Assembly: GCF_026184235.1 (NCBI RefSeq)
Contig: NZ_CP110806.1
Coordinates: 124,001-188,000, forward strand
Length of the DNA: 64,000 nt
Direction of reading: 5' to 3'
Origin: Cellulomonas sp. S1-8
GTDB lineage: Bacteria > Actinomycetota > Actinomycetes > Actinomycetales > Cellulomonadaceae
Shown: positions 18,791-29,164 of the stretch, piece after piece
Layout of the letters: each line of letters begins with the position of its first letter
How positions within the stretch are numbered: the stretch's first letter is position 1
Position numbers and translations under genes: made by a program
The notes under the pieces: model-generated
Told to the model about the DNA's origin: nothing
The model's input: the letters and a program-made list of their open reading frames with translations, nothing else
Database searches by the model: none

Positions 18791-18903
18791 CGAGGATCGT
18801 AGCCCGGCTGCCCGGATGGCGGACAGGATGGCTCGCCAGGTGAGACAGCAGTGTCCGCTCCGCGGGCCCTGACCCTGGACGGGGCAACGGGCCCGCCGGA
18901 TCG

Positions 18904-18930
18904 TGTCACACCTGCCCGGTGCGCGGTGTC
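18904..18930 (+). promoter_or_regulatory. ECF41-type promoter (TGTCACA-N16-TGTC)
   Basis: TGTCACA (18904-18910) is followed after exactly 16 bases by TGTC (18927-18930). The published ECF41 promoter is TGTCACA-N16-CGTC. It faces the oxidoreductase and ECF41 sigma genes just downstream, so the sigma factor probably drives its own operon. Confidence 0.72.
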
Positions 18931-19030
18931 CCAGGGGTGACGGGTCGGCACCGGCCCGTCACGACCGCCCGTGAGCGTGGGCGACGACATCGGGTCCGTC
19001 GCGGGCGGGCACCGGGGAACGAGGGACGTG

Positions 19031-20200
19031 GTGGCACGGACGACGCAACGACAGGGGACCGGCGACCGGCGCGGGACGGCGGGCGCGCAGGTCGTGGTGG
19101 TCGGCGGCGGGTACGCCGGGACGATGGCGGCCAACCGCCTGACGGGTGTCCCGGAGGTGGCGCGCGTGGTCCTCGTCGACGAGCGTCCGCGCCTGGTCGA
19201 GCGGATACGGCTGCACCAGGTCGCAGCGGGCACCGGCACCGGGACGCCCGACGACCTGCTCGCCGCGGGCGTCGAGCGGCGCACCGCACGCGTGGAACGC
19301 GTCGACGACGGGCACGTGGTGCTCGCCGACGGCACGCACCTCGCGTACGACCGCCTGGTCCTGGCGGTCGGCAGCAGGGCCGGGGTCCCGCAGGACGTGC
19401 CCGGCGCGCGCGACCACGCGCTGCCGATCGGGGTGCTCGAGGACGCGCACCGGCTGCGGGACGCGCTCGCGGGCGCGGGGCCCGAGGCGGTCGTGACGGT
19501 CGTGGGTGGTGGGCTCACCGGGATCGAGGCGGCCACCGAGCTGGCGGAGGCGCACCCCGGCGTGCGGGTGCGGCTCGTGGCGGGCGGGGTGCTCGGTCCG
19601 GGTCCCGCAAAGGTCGGGCGCGGGCGGCGCGCGCTGGACACGGCGCTGTCGCGGCTGGGTGTCGAGGTGCTCGACGGTGCGCGGGTCGCCGAGGTCACCG
19701 CCGGTGAGGTCGTGCTCGCCGACGGCCGCCGGCTGCGCAGCGACGTCACGGTGTGGGCGGCGGGGTTCGTGGTGCCGGACCTGGCCAGGGCCAGCGGCCT
19801 GCCCGTCGACGACGTCGGCCGGCTGCGGGTGCAGCGGGACCTGCAGTGCGCGACGGATCCGCGCATCGTGGGCGCGGGCGACGCGGTCGCGGTCACGGGG
19901 CTGCCGCTGCGGATGACGTGCCAGGCGGCGCTGCCGATGGGCGCGCACGCCGCGGACGTCGTCGCAGCCGGCCTGCGCGGACGCCCCGCCGCGCCCTTCG
20001 GGTTGTTCTTCGCCGCGCAGTGCGTGAGCCTGGGCCGACGACGGGCCGTGGTGCTGCGCGTGCACGACGACGCGACCCCTCCCCGGGTGCTGATGCGCGG
20101 CTGGGCGGCCGCGGTGATGAAGGAGCTGGTGTGCCGGGTGACGGTGCGGGTCCTGCGGACCGAGGCGCGGCACCCGGGCAGGTTCCGGTGGCTGGGGTGA
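19031..20200 (+). CDS. FAD/NAD(P)-dependent oxidoreductase (NDH-2-like)
   Basis: The 389-aa pyridine-nucleotide-disulfide oxidoreductase fold has two Rossmann motifs: VVVVGGGYAG at about 21-30 for FAD and VVGGGLTGIEAATELAE near 160 for NAD(P). RIVGAGDAVAV near the C-terminus is the usual FAD-phosphate motif. It resembles type II NADH dehydrogenases, but the quinone-side membrane region is not obvious. GTG 19031 has GAGGGA upstream; GTG 18971 would add 20 residues. The gene overlaps the ECF41 sigma gene by 4 bases (GTGA). ECF41 factors are typically neighbours of such oxidoreductases, suggesting this is the sigma factor's partner and main target. Confidence 0.85.
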   Translation: MARTTQRQGTGDRRGTAGAQVVVVGGGYAGTMAANRLTGVPEVARVVLVDERPRLVERIRLHQVAAGTGTGTPDDLLAAGVERRTARVERVDDGHVVLADGTHLAYDRLVLAVGSRAGVPQDVPGARDHALPIGVLEDAHRLRDALAGAGPEAVVTVVGGGLTGIEAATELAEAHPGVRVRLVAGGVLGPGPAKVGRGRRALDTALSRLGVEVLDGARVAEVTAGEVVLADGRRLRSDVTVWAAGFVVPDLARASGLPVDDVGRLRVQRDLQCATDPRIVGAGDAVAVTGLPLRMTCQAALPMGAHAADVVAAGLRGRPAAPFGLFFAAQCVSLGRRRAVVLRVHDDATPPRVLMRGWAAAVMKELVCRVTVRVLRTEARHPGRFRWLG

Positions 20201-21081
20201 GCGACGAGCGGGCGCGGGTGTTCGACGACCTGCGCCCGCTGCTGTTCACCATCGCGTACGAGATCACGGGCTCGGCCGTGGACGCGGACGACGTGCTCCA
20301 GGAGAGCTGGCTGCGCTGGTCGGGGGTTGATCTCGCGACGGTCGCCCACCAGCGGGCCTACCTGGCTCAAATCGTCTCCCGGCAGGCGCTCAACGCCCTG
20401 CGTGCCGCGTCGCGTCGGCGTGAGGAGTACGTCGGGCCGTGGCTGCCGGAGCCGCTCGTGGGGTCCGTCGGCGACATCGCCGACGACGTGGTGCTGGGCG
20501 AGTCGGTCTCGATGGCCCTGCTCCTCGTGCTCGAGACGCTGTCCCCGGCGGAGCGCGTCGTGTTCGTGCTGCGGGAGGTCTTCGGGTTCGAGCACGCGGA
20601 GATCGCGGAGGTGGTGGGGCGCTCGCCGGCTGCCGTCCGGCAGCTCGCGCACCGGGCGCGCGAGCACGTGCAGGCCCGCAGGCCACGCTTCGAGCCGGTG
20701 GGGGACGACGCGGCCCGCGTGGTCGAGGAGTTCGTCCGTGCGGCCGGCAGCGGGGACCTCGACGCGCTGCTGAGGGTGCTGGACCCGGACGTGGTGTGGC
20801 TGTCCGACAGCGGCGGCAAGGCCAGCGCCCCACGGCGTCCGCTGCGCGGGGCGGCCGAGGTGGCGCGGTTCATCCTCGGGACATTCCGCAAGGCCACGCC
20901 GAGGCACTCGTTCCGCGCCGCGACGGTCAACGGTGCGCCGGGCATCGTGCTGCGCGACGGGGACCGTCTGGAGGGCGTCTTCAGCTTCGACGTCCGCGAC
21001 GGGCGGATCGTGGGGTTCTACGGGTTCCGCAACCCCGACAAGCTCGGGTCGGTCGACCTGGTGAGGCGCGTGGGGCGCTGA
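20197..21081 (+). CDS. ECF41 family RNA polymerase sigma factor (SigJ-like)
   Basis: The 294-aa product has sigma region 2 (residues about 5-75: FTIAYEITGSAVDADDVLQESWLRW) and region 4 (about 108-158: LSPAERVVFVLREVFGFEHAEIAEVV). A fused C-terminal SnoaL-like domain (170-294) replaces a separate anti-sigma factor. Two ECF41 signature motifs are present: DSGGK at 204-208 (usually DGGGK) and NPDKL at 279-283. In this group the extension both holds the sigma factor in check and helps activate it. GTG 20197 overlaps the preceding stop; GTG 20188 is possible. It is co-transcribed with the oxidoreductase behind a matching ECF41 promoter. Confidence 0.93.
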   Translation: MSDERARVFDDLRPLLFTIAYEITGSAVDADDVLQESWLRWSGVDLATVAHQRAYLAQIVSRQALNALRAASRRREEYVGPWLPEPLVGSVGDIADDVVLGESVSMALLLVLETLSPAERVVFVLREVFGFEHAEIAEVVGRSPAAVRQLAHRAREHVQARRPRFEPVGDDAARVVEEFVRAAGSGDLDALLRVLDPDVVWLSDSGGKASAPRRPLRGAAEVARFILGTFRKATPRHSFRAATVNGAPGIVLRDGDRLEGVFSFDVRDGRIVGFYGFRNPDKLGSVDLVRRVGR

Positions 21082-21092
21082 GGGCCCGTGCC

Positions 21093-21311
21093 TCAGCGGC
21101 GCCGGCGGTGCAGGATCTGCGTCGACTCGCGTGACGTGCGCTGGTGCGGCAGACCGAACCAGGACGTGGTGGGTGCCATCACCGGGACGGCCAGCAGACC
21201 GTCCTGCACCTGCTCCAGGACGACGGGATCCGCCTCGCCGGGGGAGAGCCACGCATCGTGCGCCGCGCGCACGGCGTCGCGCCGTCCGTCGTGCTCCACG
21301 TAGTCCGTCAT
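21093..21311 (-). CDS. Hypothetical 72-aa protein
   Basis: No family is recognised. The product starts MTDYVEHDGRRDAVRAAHDA, has a Trp-Phe patch near residue 51 and ends in a run of arginines after ILH. It has no membrane span and no cysteines. Support for a real gene comes from a TAGGGT box exactly 6 bases before ATG 21311 (the leaderless pattern of this window) and from the fact that it fills the gap between convergent neighbours. It could be a small regulatory or DNA-associated protein; nothing in the sequence decides. Confidence 0.55.
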   Translation of the reverse strand: MTDYVEHDGRRDAVRAAHDAWLSPGEADPVVLEQVQDGLLAVPVMAPTTSWFGLPHQRTSRESTQILHRRRR

Positions 21312-21317
21312 GTGGGC

Positions 21318-21323
21318 ACCCTA
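21318..21323 (-). promoter_or_regulatory. Leaderless -10 box TAGGGT for the 72-aa gene
   Basis: On the minus strand TAGGGT is followed by 6 bases and ATG 21311, with no Shine-Dalgarno between them. Confidence 0.45.
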
Positions 21324-21362
21324 GCGGCGCGAGGCTCGTCTGCCGAGGCCTGGACGCTTGTA

Positions 21363-22040
21363 TCACTCCGCGGGAGTAGTGGCGTGCGGGGCGGCGGCGG
21401 GTGTCGACCGCTGTGGGACGACGCAGTCCGCGAGGTGGTCGTCGACGACGCCGCACGCCTGCATCGCGGCGTACGCGGTGGTCGGGCCGACGAACCGGAA
21501 GCCCAACGACTTCAGCTCCTTGGCGAGCGCCGTCGACTCCGGGGTGCGGCCGGGGACCTCGTCCCACGTCCGCGGCCGTGACCGCGGTGCGGGTGCGTGG
21601 GACCACAGGACGCCGTCCAGCGTGCGGCCGGCGTCGTGCAGCGCGAGCAGCGCACGGGCGTTGGTGATCGTCGCGTCGATCTTGGCCCGGTTGCGCACGA
21701 TGCCCACGTCGGACATCAGCCGCGCCACGTCGTCGTCGCCGTAGCCCGCGACGACGTGCGGGTCGAAGTCGCCGAACGCCTCCCGGAACGCGGGCCGCTT
21801 GCGCAGGATCGTGATCCACGCGAGCCCCGACTGGAACGCCTCGAGCGAGATCCGTTCGTACAGGGCGTGCTCGTCGTGCACGGGGACGGCCCACTCGTCG
21901 TCGTGGTACGCCGCGTACAGCGGGTCGTTCCCGCCGAAGCACCGGAACGGCACGGCCCCCGCGGGCGGGGTCGCCGTGGCGAGGTCGGTCGTGTCGGTGT
22001 CGGTGCCGGTCGTGTCCGTCGCGGCGGGCGTCGTCGTCAT
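21363..22040 (-). CDS. tag: DNA-3-methyladenine glycosylase I
   Basis: The 225-aa base-excision enzyme removes 3-methyladenine from alkylated DNA. After a Thr-rich leader of about 30 residues it follows the E. coli Tag plan: RCFGGNDPLYAAYHDDEW (zinc Cys and His, substrate Glu), LEAFQSGLAWITILRKR, GIVRNRAKIDATITNARA, and FRFVGPTTAYAAMQACGVVDDH, which provides the last zinc ligands. ATG 22040 is preceded by CAGACT-N6, so a leaderless transcript is likely. The gene stands alone. Confidence 0.93.
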   Translation of the reverse strand: MTTTPAATDTTGTDTDTTDLATATPPAGAVPFRCFGGNDPLYAAYHDDEWAVPVHDEHALYERISLEAFQSGLAWITILRKRPAFREAFGDFDPHVVAGYGDDDVARLMSDVGIVRNRAKIDATITNARALLALHDAGRTLDGVLWSHAPAPRSRPRTWDEVPGRTPESTALAKELKSLGFRFVGPTTAYAAMQACGVVDDHLADCVVPQRSTPAAAPHATTPAE

Positions 22041-22350
22041 GCCCCGAGTCTGCTCCGGGGAGCCGACACCGTGGGCGGGTCTGCACGGATCTGGGGACGA
22101 GGGCGATCCGGACGGGACCTGTGGTCGGCTCACCGGCGCCGCGGGCAGGTTGGCCACGACGGTCGACAGAAGCTCACGCGGCGTCCCGGGGACGTCGCTG
22201 CGGGCGACGGCGTGAAGCGCGTGGGAGTACGCAAGGGTCGGGGTGGGTGAGCGCCGCAGCACGGTCCGGGTCGGTGGGGACGATCGCCCCAAGGCAAGGA
22301 CCGACGCCTCCCCGTGCTATCTGTCACGTTTGCGCGTCTAATAGATTGTC
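22041..22350. other. 310-base divergent intergenic region
   Basis: This separates tag from the anchored surface-protein gene. On the tag side CAGACT (22047-22052, minus strand) is a leaderless -10 box. On the other side the unusually AT-rich TAATAG at 22339-22344 ends 6 bases before ATG 22351. No gene, hairpin or repeat is evident between them. Confidence 0.4.
22047..22052 (-). promoter_or_regulatory. Leaderless -10 box CAGACT for tag
   Basis: CAGACT on the minus strand lies exactly 6 bases before ATG 22040; there is no ribosome site. Confidence 0.45.
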
Positions 22351-24031
<1,681 letters not shown>

Positions 24032-24094
24032 GCGCGGGCGCGAGGGCAACGACCTCGGTGGGTCGCCGAGCTGTGACTACGGGTGGGTCGGCCG

Positions 24095-24123
24095 TTGTGG
24101 GTGACGCGGGGGGCGCGCATGCT
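24095..24123 (+). promoter_or_regulatory. Promoter TTGTGG-N17-CATGCT for the DUF427 gene
   Basis: The -35 box TTGTGG (24095-24100) and -10 box CATGCT (24118-24123) are 17 bases apart, and the -10 ends 6 bases before ATG 24130. This gives a leaderless transcript. Confidence 0.5.
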
Positions 24124-24129
24124 GGGGGC

Positions 24130-24411
24130 ATGCGCGCCATCTACGACGGACAGGTCCTCGCCGAGAGCAGCTCGACCGTGATGGTCGAGGGCAACCACTA
24201 CTTCCCGCCCACGTCGGTCGACTGGGAGCTCCTCGAGGCGTCCGACACCCACACGACGTGCCCGTGGAAGGGCGTCGCGAGCTACTGGTCCGTCGTCGGT
24301 GCCGGCTCGCCCGGGACCGACGTCGCGTGGGCGTACCCGGACCCGAAGGCCGCCGCGCAGGAGATCACGGGTCACGTCGCGTTCTGGCGCGGCGTCGTCA
24401 TCGAGCCGTAA
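24130..24411 (+). CDS. DUF427 domain protein
   Basis: The 93-aa product fits DUF427 over its whole length: YDGQVLAES, VEGNHYFPP, SDTHTTCPWKGVASYW and the ending GHVAFWRGVVIEP are the family's conserved blocks. The biochemical role of DUF427 is not firmly established; the conserved His, Cys and Trp suggest a ligand-binding pocket in a small beta fold. It is cytoplasmic, has its own leaderless promoter, and converges with hrpA, whose stop lies 19 bases away. Confidence 0.9.
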   Translation: MRAIYDGQVLAESSSTVMVEGNHYFPPTSVDWELLEASDTHTTCPWKGVASYWSVVGAGSPGTDVAWAYPDPKAAAQEITGHVAFWRGVVIEP

Positions 24412-24429
24412 CCGACACCTCCGGCGTCG

Positions 24430-27400
24430 TCAGCGGACGGCGGCGACGGCCTTGCGGACGCGCGTCGGCGACACCGGCACCGGTGTGCCGAGCTGCTGCG
24501 CGAACAGGCTGACGCGCAGCTCCTCCAGCAGCCAGCGGACGTCGTCGAGGGCCGCGTCGCGGGCGGGGTCCGGTGACGCCGCCGCGGCGCGCGCGCGGGC
24601 CGCGGTGTACAGCTCCTCGACGTCGTGCACCTGCCATGCGAGGTCGGCGTCGCGCGTCGGGTTCTCGGCGGCCTTGGTCAGGCGGTGCCTGTCGGCGCGC
24701 AGGTAGCGGGCCAGCTGCGGCAGGCGGTCGGCGCCGACCTCGGCGACGAAGCCGTCGTGGACCAGCGTCGCGCCGTGGGTGCGGACGTCCTGGGCGGTGG
24801 CGAGCAGCGCGAGGCTGTTGGCCCCGCGGACCTCGGCGTCGAGCTCACGCCAGGCGGTCAGCACCCGGACCAGGTCGCCGACGAGCCCGTGGACGTCGTC
24901 CTCCAGGGCGTCGCGCACCGCGGCGCGGACGGTGGCGTACGCGCCGGCGTCGCGGACGTCCCGCGGCGACCTCCCCTGCAGGTGCCGCAGGACGATCCGA
25001 TCGATCGCCGCGATCTGTACATCGGCGACCAGAGCATCCGTACTGGGGTAGGGGGACGCCGCCAGCGCGAGCGCCTGGGACCCCGTCCAGCGGCTCGTCA
25101 CGCGCGCGGTCGCCAGTCCGGCGTCCAGCAGCAGCAACCGCCGCAGGCCCCGCCGCGCGGCGGCGTCGGCCACCGCGGCGTCGGCCAGCACGCGCAGCGC
25201 GACCGTAGCCCGCGGCCCGGCGCCCTCCTCGAGGAGCGTCGGGTAGGCGCGCACGACGCCACCCGCCGGCGTGCGGGCCTCGATGACGTCGGGCAGCGCG
25301 GGCACGTCGGGCCAGGTCGTCAGGCCGGTGCGCTCGAGGTCGGGGGCGGGGCTGGATCGCCCTCTCGCGCCCTGGGGGGTGGGGGCGCCGGCGGCGGGCG
25401 CCGGGCCCGTGCGCGTCGTCGATCCGCCCGTGGTCGATCCGCCCGTGGTCGAGCCGCCTGTGGTCGAGCCGGTGTGCGTCGTCGCGCCCGTCGTGGATCC
25501 GGTGTGCGCCGTCGTCCCACCGGGTGCCGCACCCGCCTGCGCGGCGGCCTCCTCCATCGCGGCCCGCACCGCCGTGCGTACCGCGGACGCGACCGCGTCC
25601 TGCGCGCGGTCGGCGAGCCGGCGCTGCAGCACCAGCAGGTCCTTGCCCTCGTCGACGACGCCGCCGCGGTCCCCGACGACACGGAAGGTCATGCGCAGGT
25701 GCGCGGGCAGCCGGTCCTCGTCGACGGCGTCGGCGGGCACGTCGACGTCCCGGAGCGCGCGGACGGCGCGCGCGAACATCTCACGGAACGACGGCGCCGC
25801 GTCGCCCGCGCGCACGGTGTCGACCCACGAGGCCGCGTGCTCGGTGAGCCACGCGTCGACGGCGCGGGCGACGTCCGGTGCGGGGACCAGCTGCACGCGT
25901 ACCGGCTTCGGCAACGCGCGGATCGTCGCCGTCAGCAGCTCGGCCCGCATGCCGGGGACCATCCAGTCGAAGCCCTCGGGCCGCACGCGCGGCAGCTGGG
26001 AGATCGGGATGTGCACGGTCACGCCGTCGGCCTCGGTGCCGGGCTCGAACTGGTAGGTCAGGGGGAACGACAGGTCGCCCTGCGGCCAGCGCGACGGGAA
26101 GGCACGCTCGTCGATCTCGGCGGCCTCGTCGCCGACGAGCAGGTCCCGCGTGAACGACAGCAGGTCCGGGTCGGTGCGCTGCGCGCCCTTCCACCAACGG
26201 TCGAAGTGCCGCGCGGAGACCACGTCGGCGGGCACGCGCACGTCGTAGAAGGCGAACAGCGCGTCGTCGTCGATGACCAGGTCACGGCGTCGCGCGCGCG
26301 CCTCCAGGGCCTCCGCCTCGTCCAGCAGGCGACGGTTCTCGTGGAAGAACTGGTGGTGCGTCGTCCACTCGCCCTGCACGAGCGCGTGCCGGACGAACAG
26401 CTCGCGCGCCTGCTCGGGGTCGACCTTGGCGAGCAGGGAGCGGCGGTCCGCGACGACGGGCACGCCGTACAGCAGCACCTTCTCGGTGACCATGGCCGCG
26501 CCCTGCCGCGTCGACCACGCGGGCTCGGAGTATGTGCGCTTGACCAGGTGCGACGCGGCCTCCTCGACCCACTCGGGGTCGACGCGGGCGACGTCGCGGG
26601 CCCACAGCCGGGACGTCTCGACGAGCTCGGCGGCCATCACCCACGACGGGGGCCGGCGCGCCAGCCCCGACCCGGGGAAGATCGCGAACCGTGCGCCGCG
26701 CGCCCCCAGGTACTCGTTGCGGGCGCGCGCGTCGGGCTTGCGCGGCTTGCCGTCACGCCCCTTGGGCGGGTTGCCGGCGGCGACGTCGGTGACGAGCTGC
26801 ATGCCGATCTGCGACAGCAGGCCAGGGAGCATCGCGCGGTGGATCGCGTCGCCGTCCCAGGTCCAGCGGGTGCGCACGGCATCGGCGGTGTCGTCGGCGG
26901 CGGCCTGCTGCGTCGGCGCGCCCGCGGGGACGTGCCGGCCGCCGTCGCGCCGCCCGTCGCGGCCGTGCCCCGCAGCCGCCGGGGCGTCGTCGGACGTCGG
27001 CGTGGGGGCGCCCTTGGCGTCGATGCCCAGGTCCTTGACCATCTCCCGCAGCTGCCCGACGACGTCCTGCCACTCGCGGACCCGCAGGTGGTGCAGGTGC
27101 TCGGACTTGCACAGGCGGCGGAACGCCGAGCTGGTCAGCTCGCGCTGCTGCTCCCGCAGGTAGGTCCACAGGTTGAGGTAGCTGAGCAGGTCCGACGACG
27201 GGTCGGCGAAGCGACGGTGCAGGGCGTCGGCCGTCTCACGCTGCTCCGCGGGACGCTCGCGCGGGTCCTGGATCGACAGCGCGGCGGCGATGACGAGCAC
27301 CTCGCGCGCGACGCCCCGACGTCCGGACTCGACGACCATGCGCGCCAGCCGCGGGTCGATGGGCAGCCGCGCGAGGGCGCGGCCCGTCTCGGTCAGGCGC

Positions 27401-29040
27401 GTGGCGCCGTGCACGACCTCGAGGGCGTGCAGCTCGGTGAGCAGCGCGACGCCGTCGCGGACGGAGCGGACGTCCGGCGGGTCGACGAACGGGAAGTCCA
27501 CGACCTCGTCCGGCGACGTCACGACACCCACTGCGATCATCTGCAGGATCACCGACGCGAGCGATGTACGAAGGATCTCGGGCTCGGTGTACAGGGGGCG
27601 GGAGTCGTAGTCGTCCTCCGCGTACAACCGGATGGCGATGCCCGGCGCGACGCGCCCCGACCGTCCCGACCGCTGGTTGGCCGACGCCTGCGAGATGGGC
27701 TCGATCGGCAGCCGCTGCACCTTCGTCGCCTTGGAGTACCGCGAGATGCGCGCGGTCCCCGGGTCGACGACGTACCGCACGCCCGGCACCGTCAGCGACG
27801 TCTCCGCGACGTTCGTCGCCAAGATGACGCGCCGCTTGGTGTGCGCCTCGAACACCCGGCGCTGCTCGGCCGCCGACAGCCGCGAGTACAGCGGCACGAT
27901 GTCGACGCCGTTCGGGTGCCGCGCGTCGGTGACCCGGGTGCCCAGCGACCCGCGCAGCGCGTCCTCGGCGTCACGGATCTCGCGCTCCCCGGACAGGAAC
28001 ACCAGGATGTCGCCGGGGCCTTCGCCCATCAGCTCGCCGACGGCGTCCGTGATGCCGGTGACGAGGTCGCGGTCCGGGGCGTCGTCGGGGGACAGCGGCT
28101 GGTAGCGGAGCTCGACGGGGAACGTGCGCCCGCTGACCTCGACGACGGGCGCCGGGACGCCGTCGGGAGCGTCGACGGTCGGCGGGGTGCCGAAGTGCCG
28201 CGCGAACCGGTCCGAGTCGATCGTCGCCGACGTGATGACGAGCTTGAGGTCCGGGCGCTGCGGCAGCAGCCGCGTGAGGTACCCGAGGATGAAGTCGATG
28301 TTGAGGCTGCGCTCGTGCGCCTCGTCGATGATGAGCGTGTCGTACATCCGCAGCATCGGGTCGCGCTGGATCTGCGCGAGCAGGATGCCGTCCGTCATCA
28401 CCTTGACCAGCGTCGAGTCGCTCGACTCGTCCGTGAACCGCACCTGGTACCCGACGACCCCGCCCAGCGGGACGCCCAGCTCCTCCGCGATGCGCTCCGC
28501 GACCGACCGCGCCGCGATCCGCCGCGGCTGCGTGTGCCCGATCTGGCCGGCCCGCCCGCGCCCCAGCTCGAGCGCGATCTTCGGGATCTGCGTCGTCTTG
28601 CCGGACCCCGTCTCGCCCGCGACGACGATGACCTGGTGGTCGCGCAGCGCCGCCGCGATCTCCGAGCGACGGGCCGAGACGGGGAGCTGCTCCGGGTAGA
28701 CGATCGGTGGGAGGACGACCGCCGCGCGGGCCTCGGCGGAGCGGGTGAGCTGGGCGTCGGTGCGGCGGGCGCGGCCACGGTCGCGGGACTCGCGCTGGGT
28801 GGCCTCGCGCTGGCGGCCGCCCCCCTGCCGGCCGTCGCGCTGCTGACCGTCGGTCGGCTGACCGCCCTGCTGACCGCCCTGCTCACCGCCGTCCTGCCGG
28901 ACACCGCCCTCGCGCAGGCCACCGTCGCCACCCCGGCCTCGCCGCGACCTGCCCGCACCGCGCCGACGGCCAGCCGGACGCGCGCCGGCAGCGCCGTCGG
29001 CTGCGACGGCGTCGGTGGGGATGGAGTCGGACGTGCTCAC
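24430..29040 (-). CDS. hrpA: ATP-dependent RNA helicase HrpA (DEAH box)
   Basis: The 1536-aa DEAH helicase has a basic, Gln/Gly-rich N-terminal extension of about 115 residues. The helicase core follows: GETGSGKTTQIPK (Walker A), DEAHERSLNID (motif II), SATID (motif III) and NQRSGRSGRVAPG (motif VI). The winged-helix and DUF3418 regions usual for HrpA come next. Residues about 1170-1235 are an Thr/Gly/Ser-rich insertion with repeated GGSTT units, followed by a segment encoded by a family A intergenic repeat (25351-25373). ATG 29040 is the first start; the basic tail may be shorter in the cell. The protein acts in RNA and stalled-ribosome rescue pathways. It is monocistronic. Confidence 0.95.
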   Translation of the reverse strand: MSTSDSIPTDAVAADGAAGARPAGRRRGAGRSRRGRGGDGGLREGGVRQDGGEQGGQQGGQPTDGQQRDGRQGGGRQREATQRESRDRGRARRTDAQLTRSAEARAAVVLPPIVYPEQLPVSARRSEIAAALRDHQVIVVAGETGSGKTTQIPKIALELGRGRAGQIGHTQPRRIAARSVAERIAEELGVPLGGVVGYQVRFTDESSDSTLVKVMTDGILLAQIQRDPMLRMYDTLIIDEAHERSLNIDFILGYLTRLLPQRPDLKLVITSATIDSDRFARHFGTPPTVDAPDGVPAPVVEVSGRTFPVELRYQPLSPDDAPDRDLVTGITDAVGELMGEGPGDILVFLSGEREIRDAEDALRGSLGTRVTDARHPNGVDIVPLYSRLSAAEQRRVFEAHTKRRVILATNVAETSLTVPGVRYVVDPGTARISRYSKATKVQRLPIEPISQASANQRSGRSGRVAPGIAIRLYAEDDYDSRPLYTEPEILRTSLASVILQMIAVGVVTSPDEVVDFPFVDPPDVRSVRDGVALLTELHALEVVHGATRLTETGRALARLPIDPRLARMVVESGRRGVAREVLVIAAALSIQDPRERPAEQRETADALHRRFADPSSDLLSYLNLWTYLREQQRELTSSAFRRLCKSEHLHHLRVREWQDVVGQLREMVKDLGIDAKGAPTPTSDDAPAAAGHGRDGRRDGGRHVPAGAPTQQAAADDTADAVRTRWTWDGDAIHRAMLPGLLSQIGMQLVTDVAAGNPPKGRDGKPRKPDARARNEYLGARGARFAIFPGSGLARRPPSWVMAAELVETSRLWARDVARVDPEWVEEAASHLVKRTYSEPAWSTRQGAAMVTEKVLLYGVPVVADRRSLLAKVDPEQARELFVRHALVQGEWTTHHQFFHENRRLLDEAEALEARARRRDLVIDDDALFAFYDVRVPADVVSARHFDRWWKGAQRTDPDLLSFTRDLLVGDEAAEIDERAFPSRWPQGDLSFPLTYQFEPGTEADGVTVHIPISQLPRVRPEGFDWMVPGMRAELLTATIRALPKPVRVQLVPAPDVARAVDAWLTEHAASWVDTVRAGDAAPSFREMFARAVRALRDVDVPADAVDEDRLPAHLRMTFRVVGDRGGVVDEGKDLLVLQRRLADRAQDAVASAVRTAVRAAMEEAAAQAGAAPGGTTAHTGSTTGATTHTGSTTGGSTTGGSTTGGSTTRTGPAPAAGAPTPQGARGRSSPAPDLERTGLTTWPDVPALPDVIEARTPAGGVVRAYPTLLEEGAGPRATVALRVLADAAVADAAARRGLRRLLLLDAGLATARVTSRWTGSQALALAASPYPSTDALVADVQIAAIDRIVLRHLQGRSPRDVRDAGAYATVRAAVRDALEDDVHGLVGDLVRVLTAWRELDAEVRGANSLALLATAQDVRTHGATLVHDGFVAEVGADRLPQLARYLRADRHRLTKAAENPTRDADLAWQVHDVEELYTAARARAAAASPDPARDAALDDVRWLLEELRVSLFAQQLGTPVPVSPTRVRKAVAAVR
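25351..25373. repeat. Family A repeat copy inside the hrpA coding region
   Basis: GCTGGATCGCCCTCTCGCGC is nearly identical to the intergenic copy at 15082-15101 (GACC for GCCC). Here it is read through in frame in hrpA and encodes a short GARGRSSPAP-like stretch next to the GGSTT repeats. Confidence 0.75.
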
Positions 29041-29164
29041 GACGGACCATCCTCCCAGGCGGTCGCCCGGGGCTCATCTCGATTGCTCGGAGGCGCGGGG
29101 CTGGTCGTGCGTGGCGCGACGCACCCGGCACCCCACGCACACCACGTGCACGCGCTCGCGGACG

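Noticed and set aside
19034..19049. A second sigma-54-like site TGGCACGGACGACGCA
   Set aside because: The -12 half is poor (ACGCA), and it lies inside the oxidoreductase coding region behind a better ECF41 promoter.
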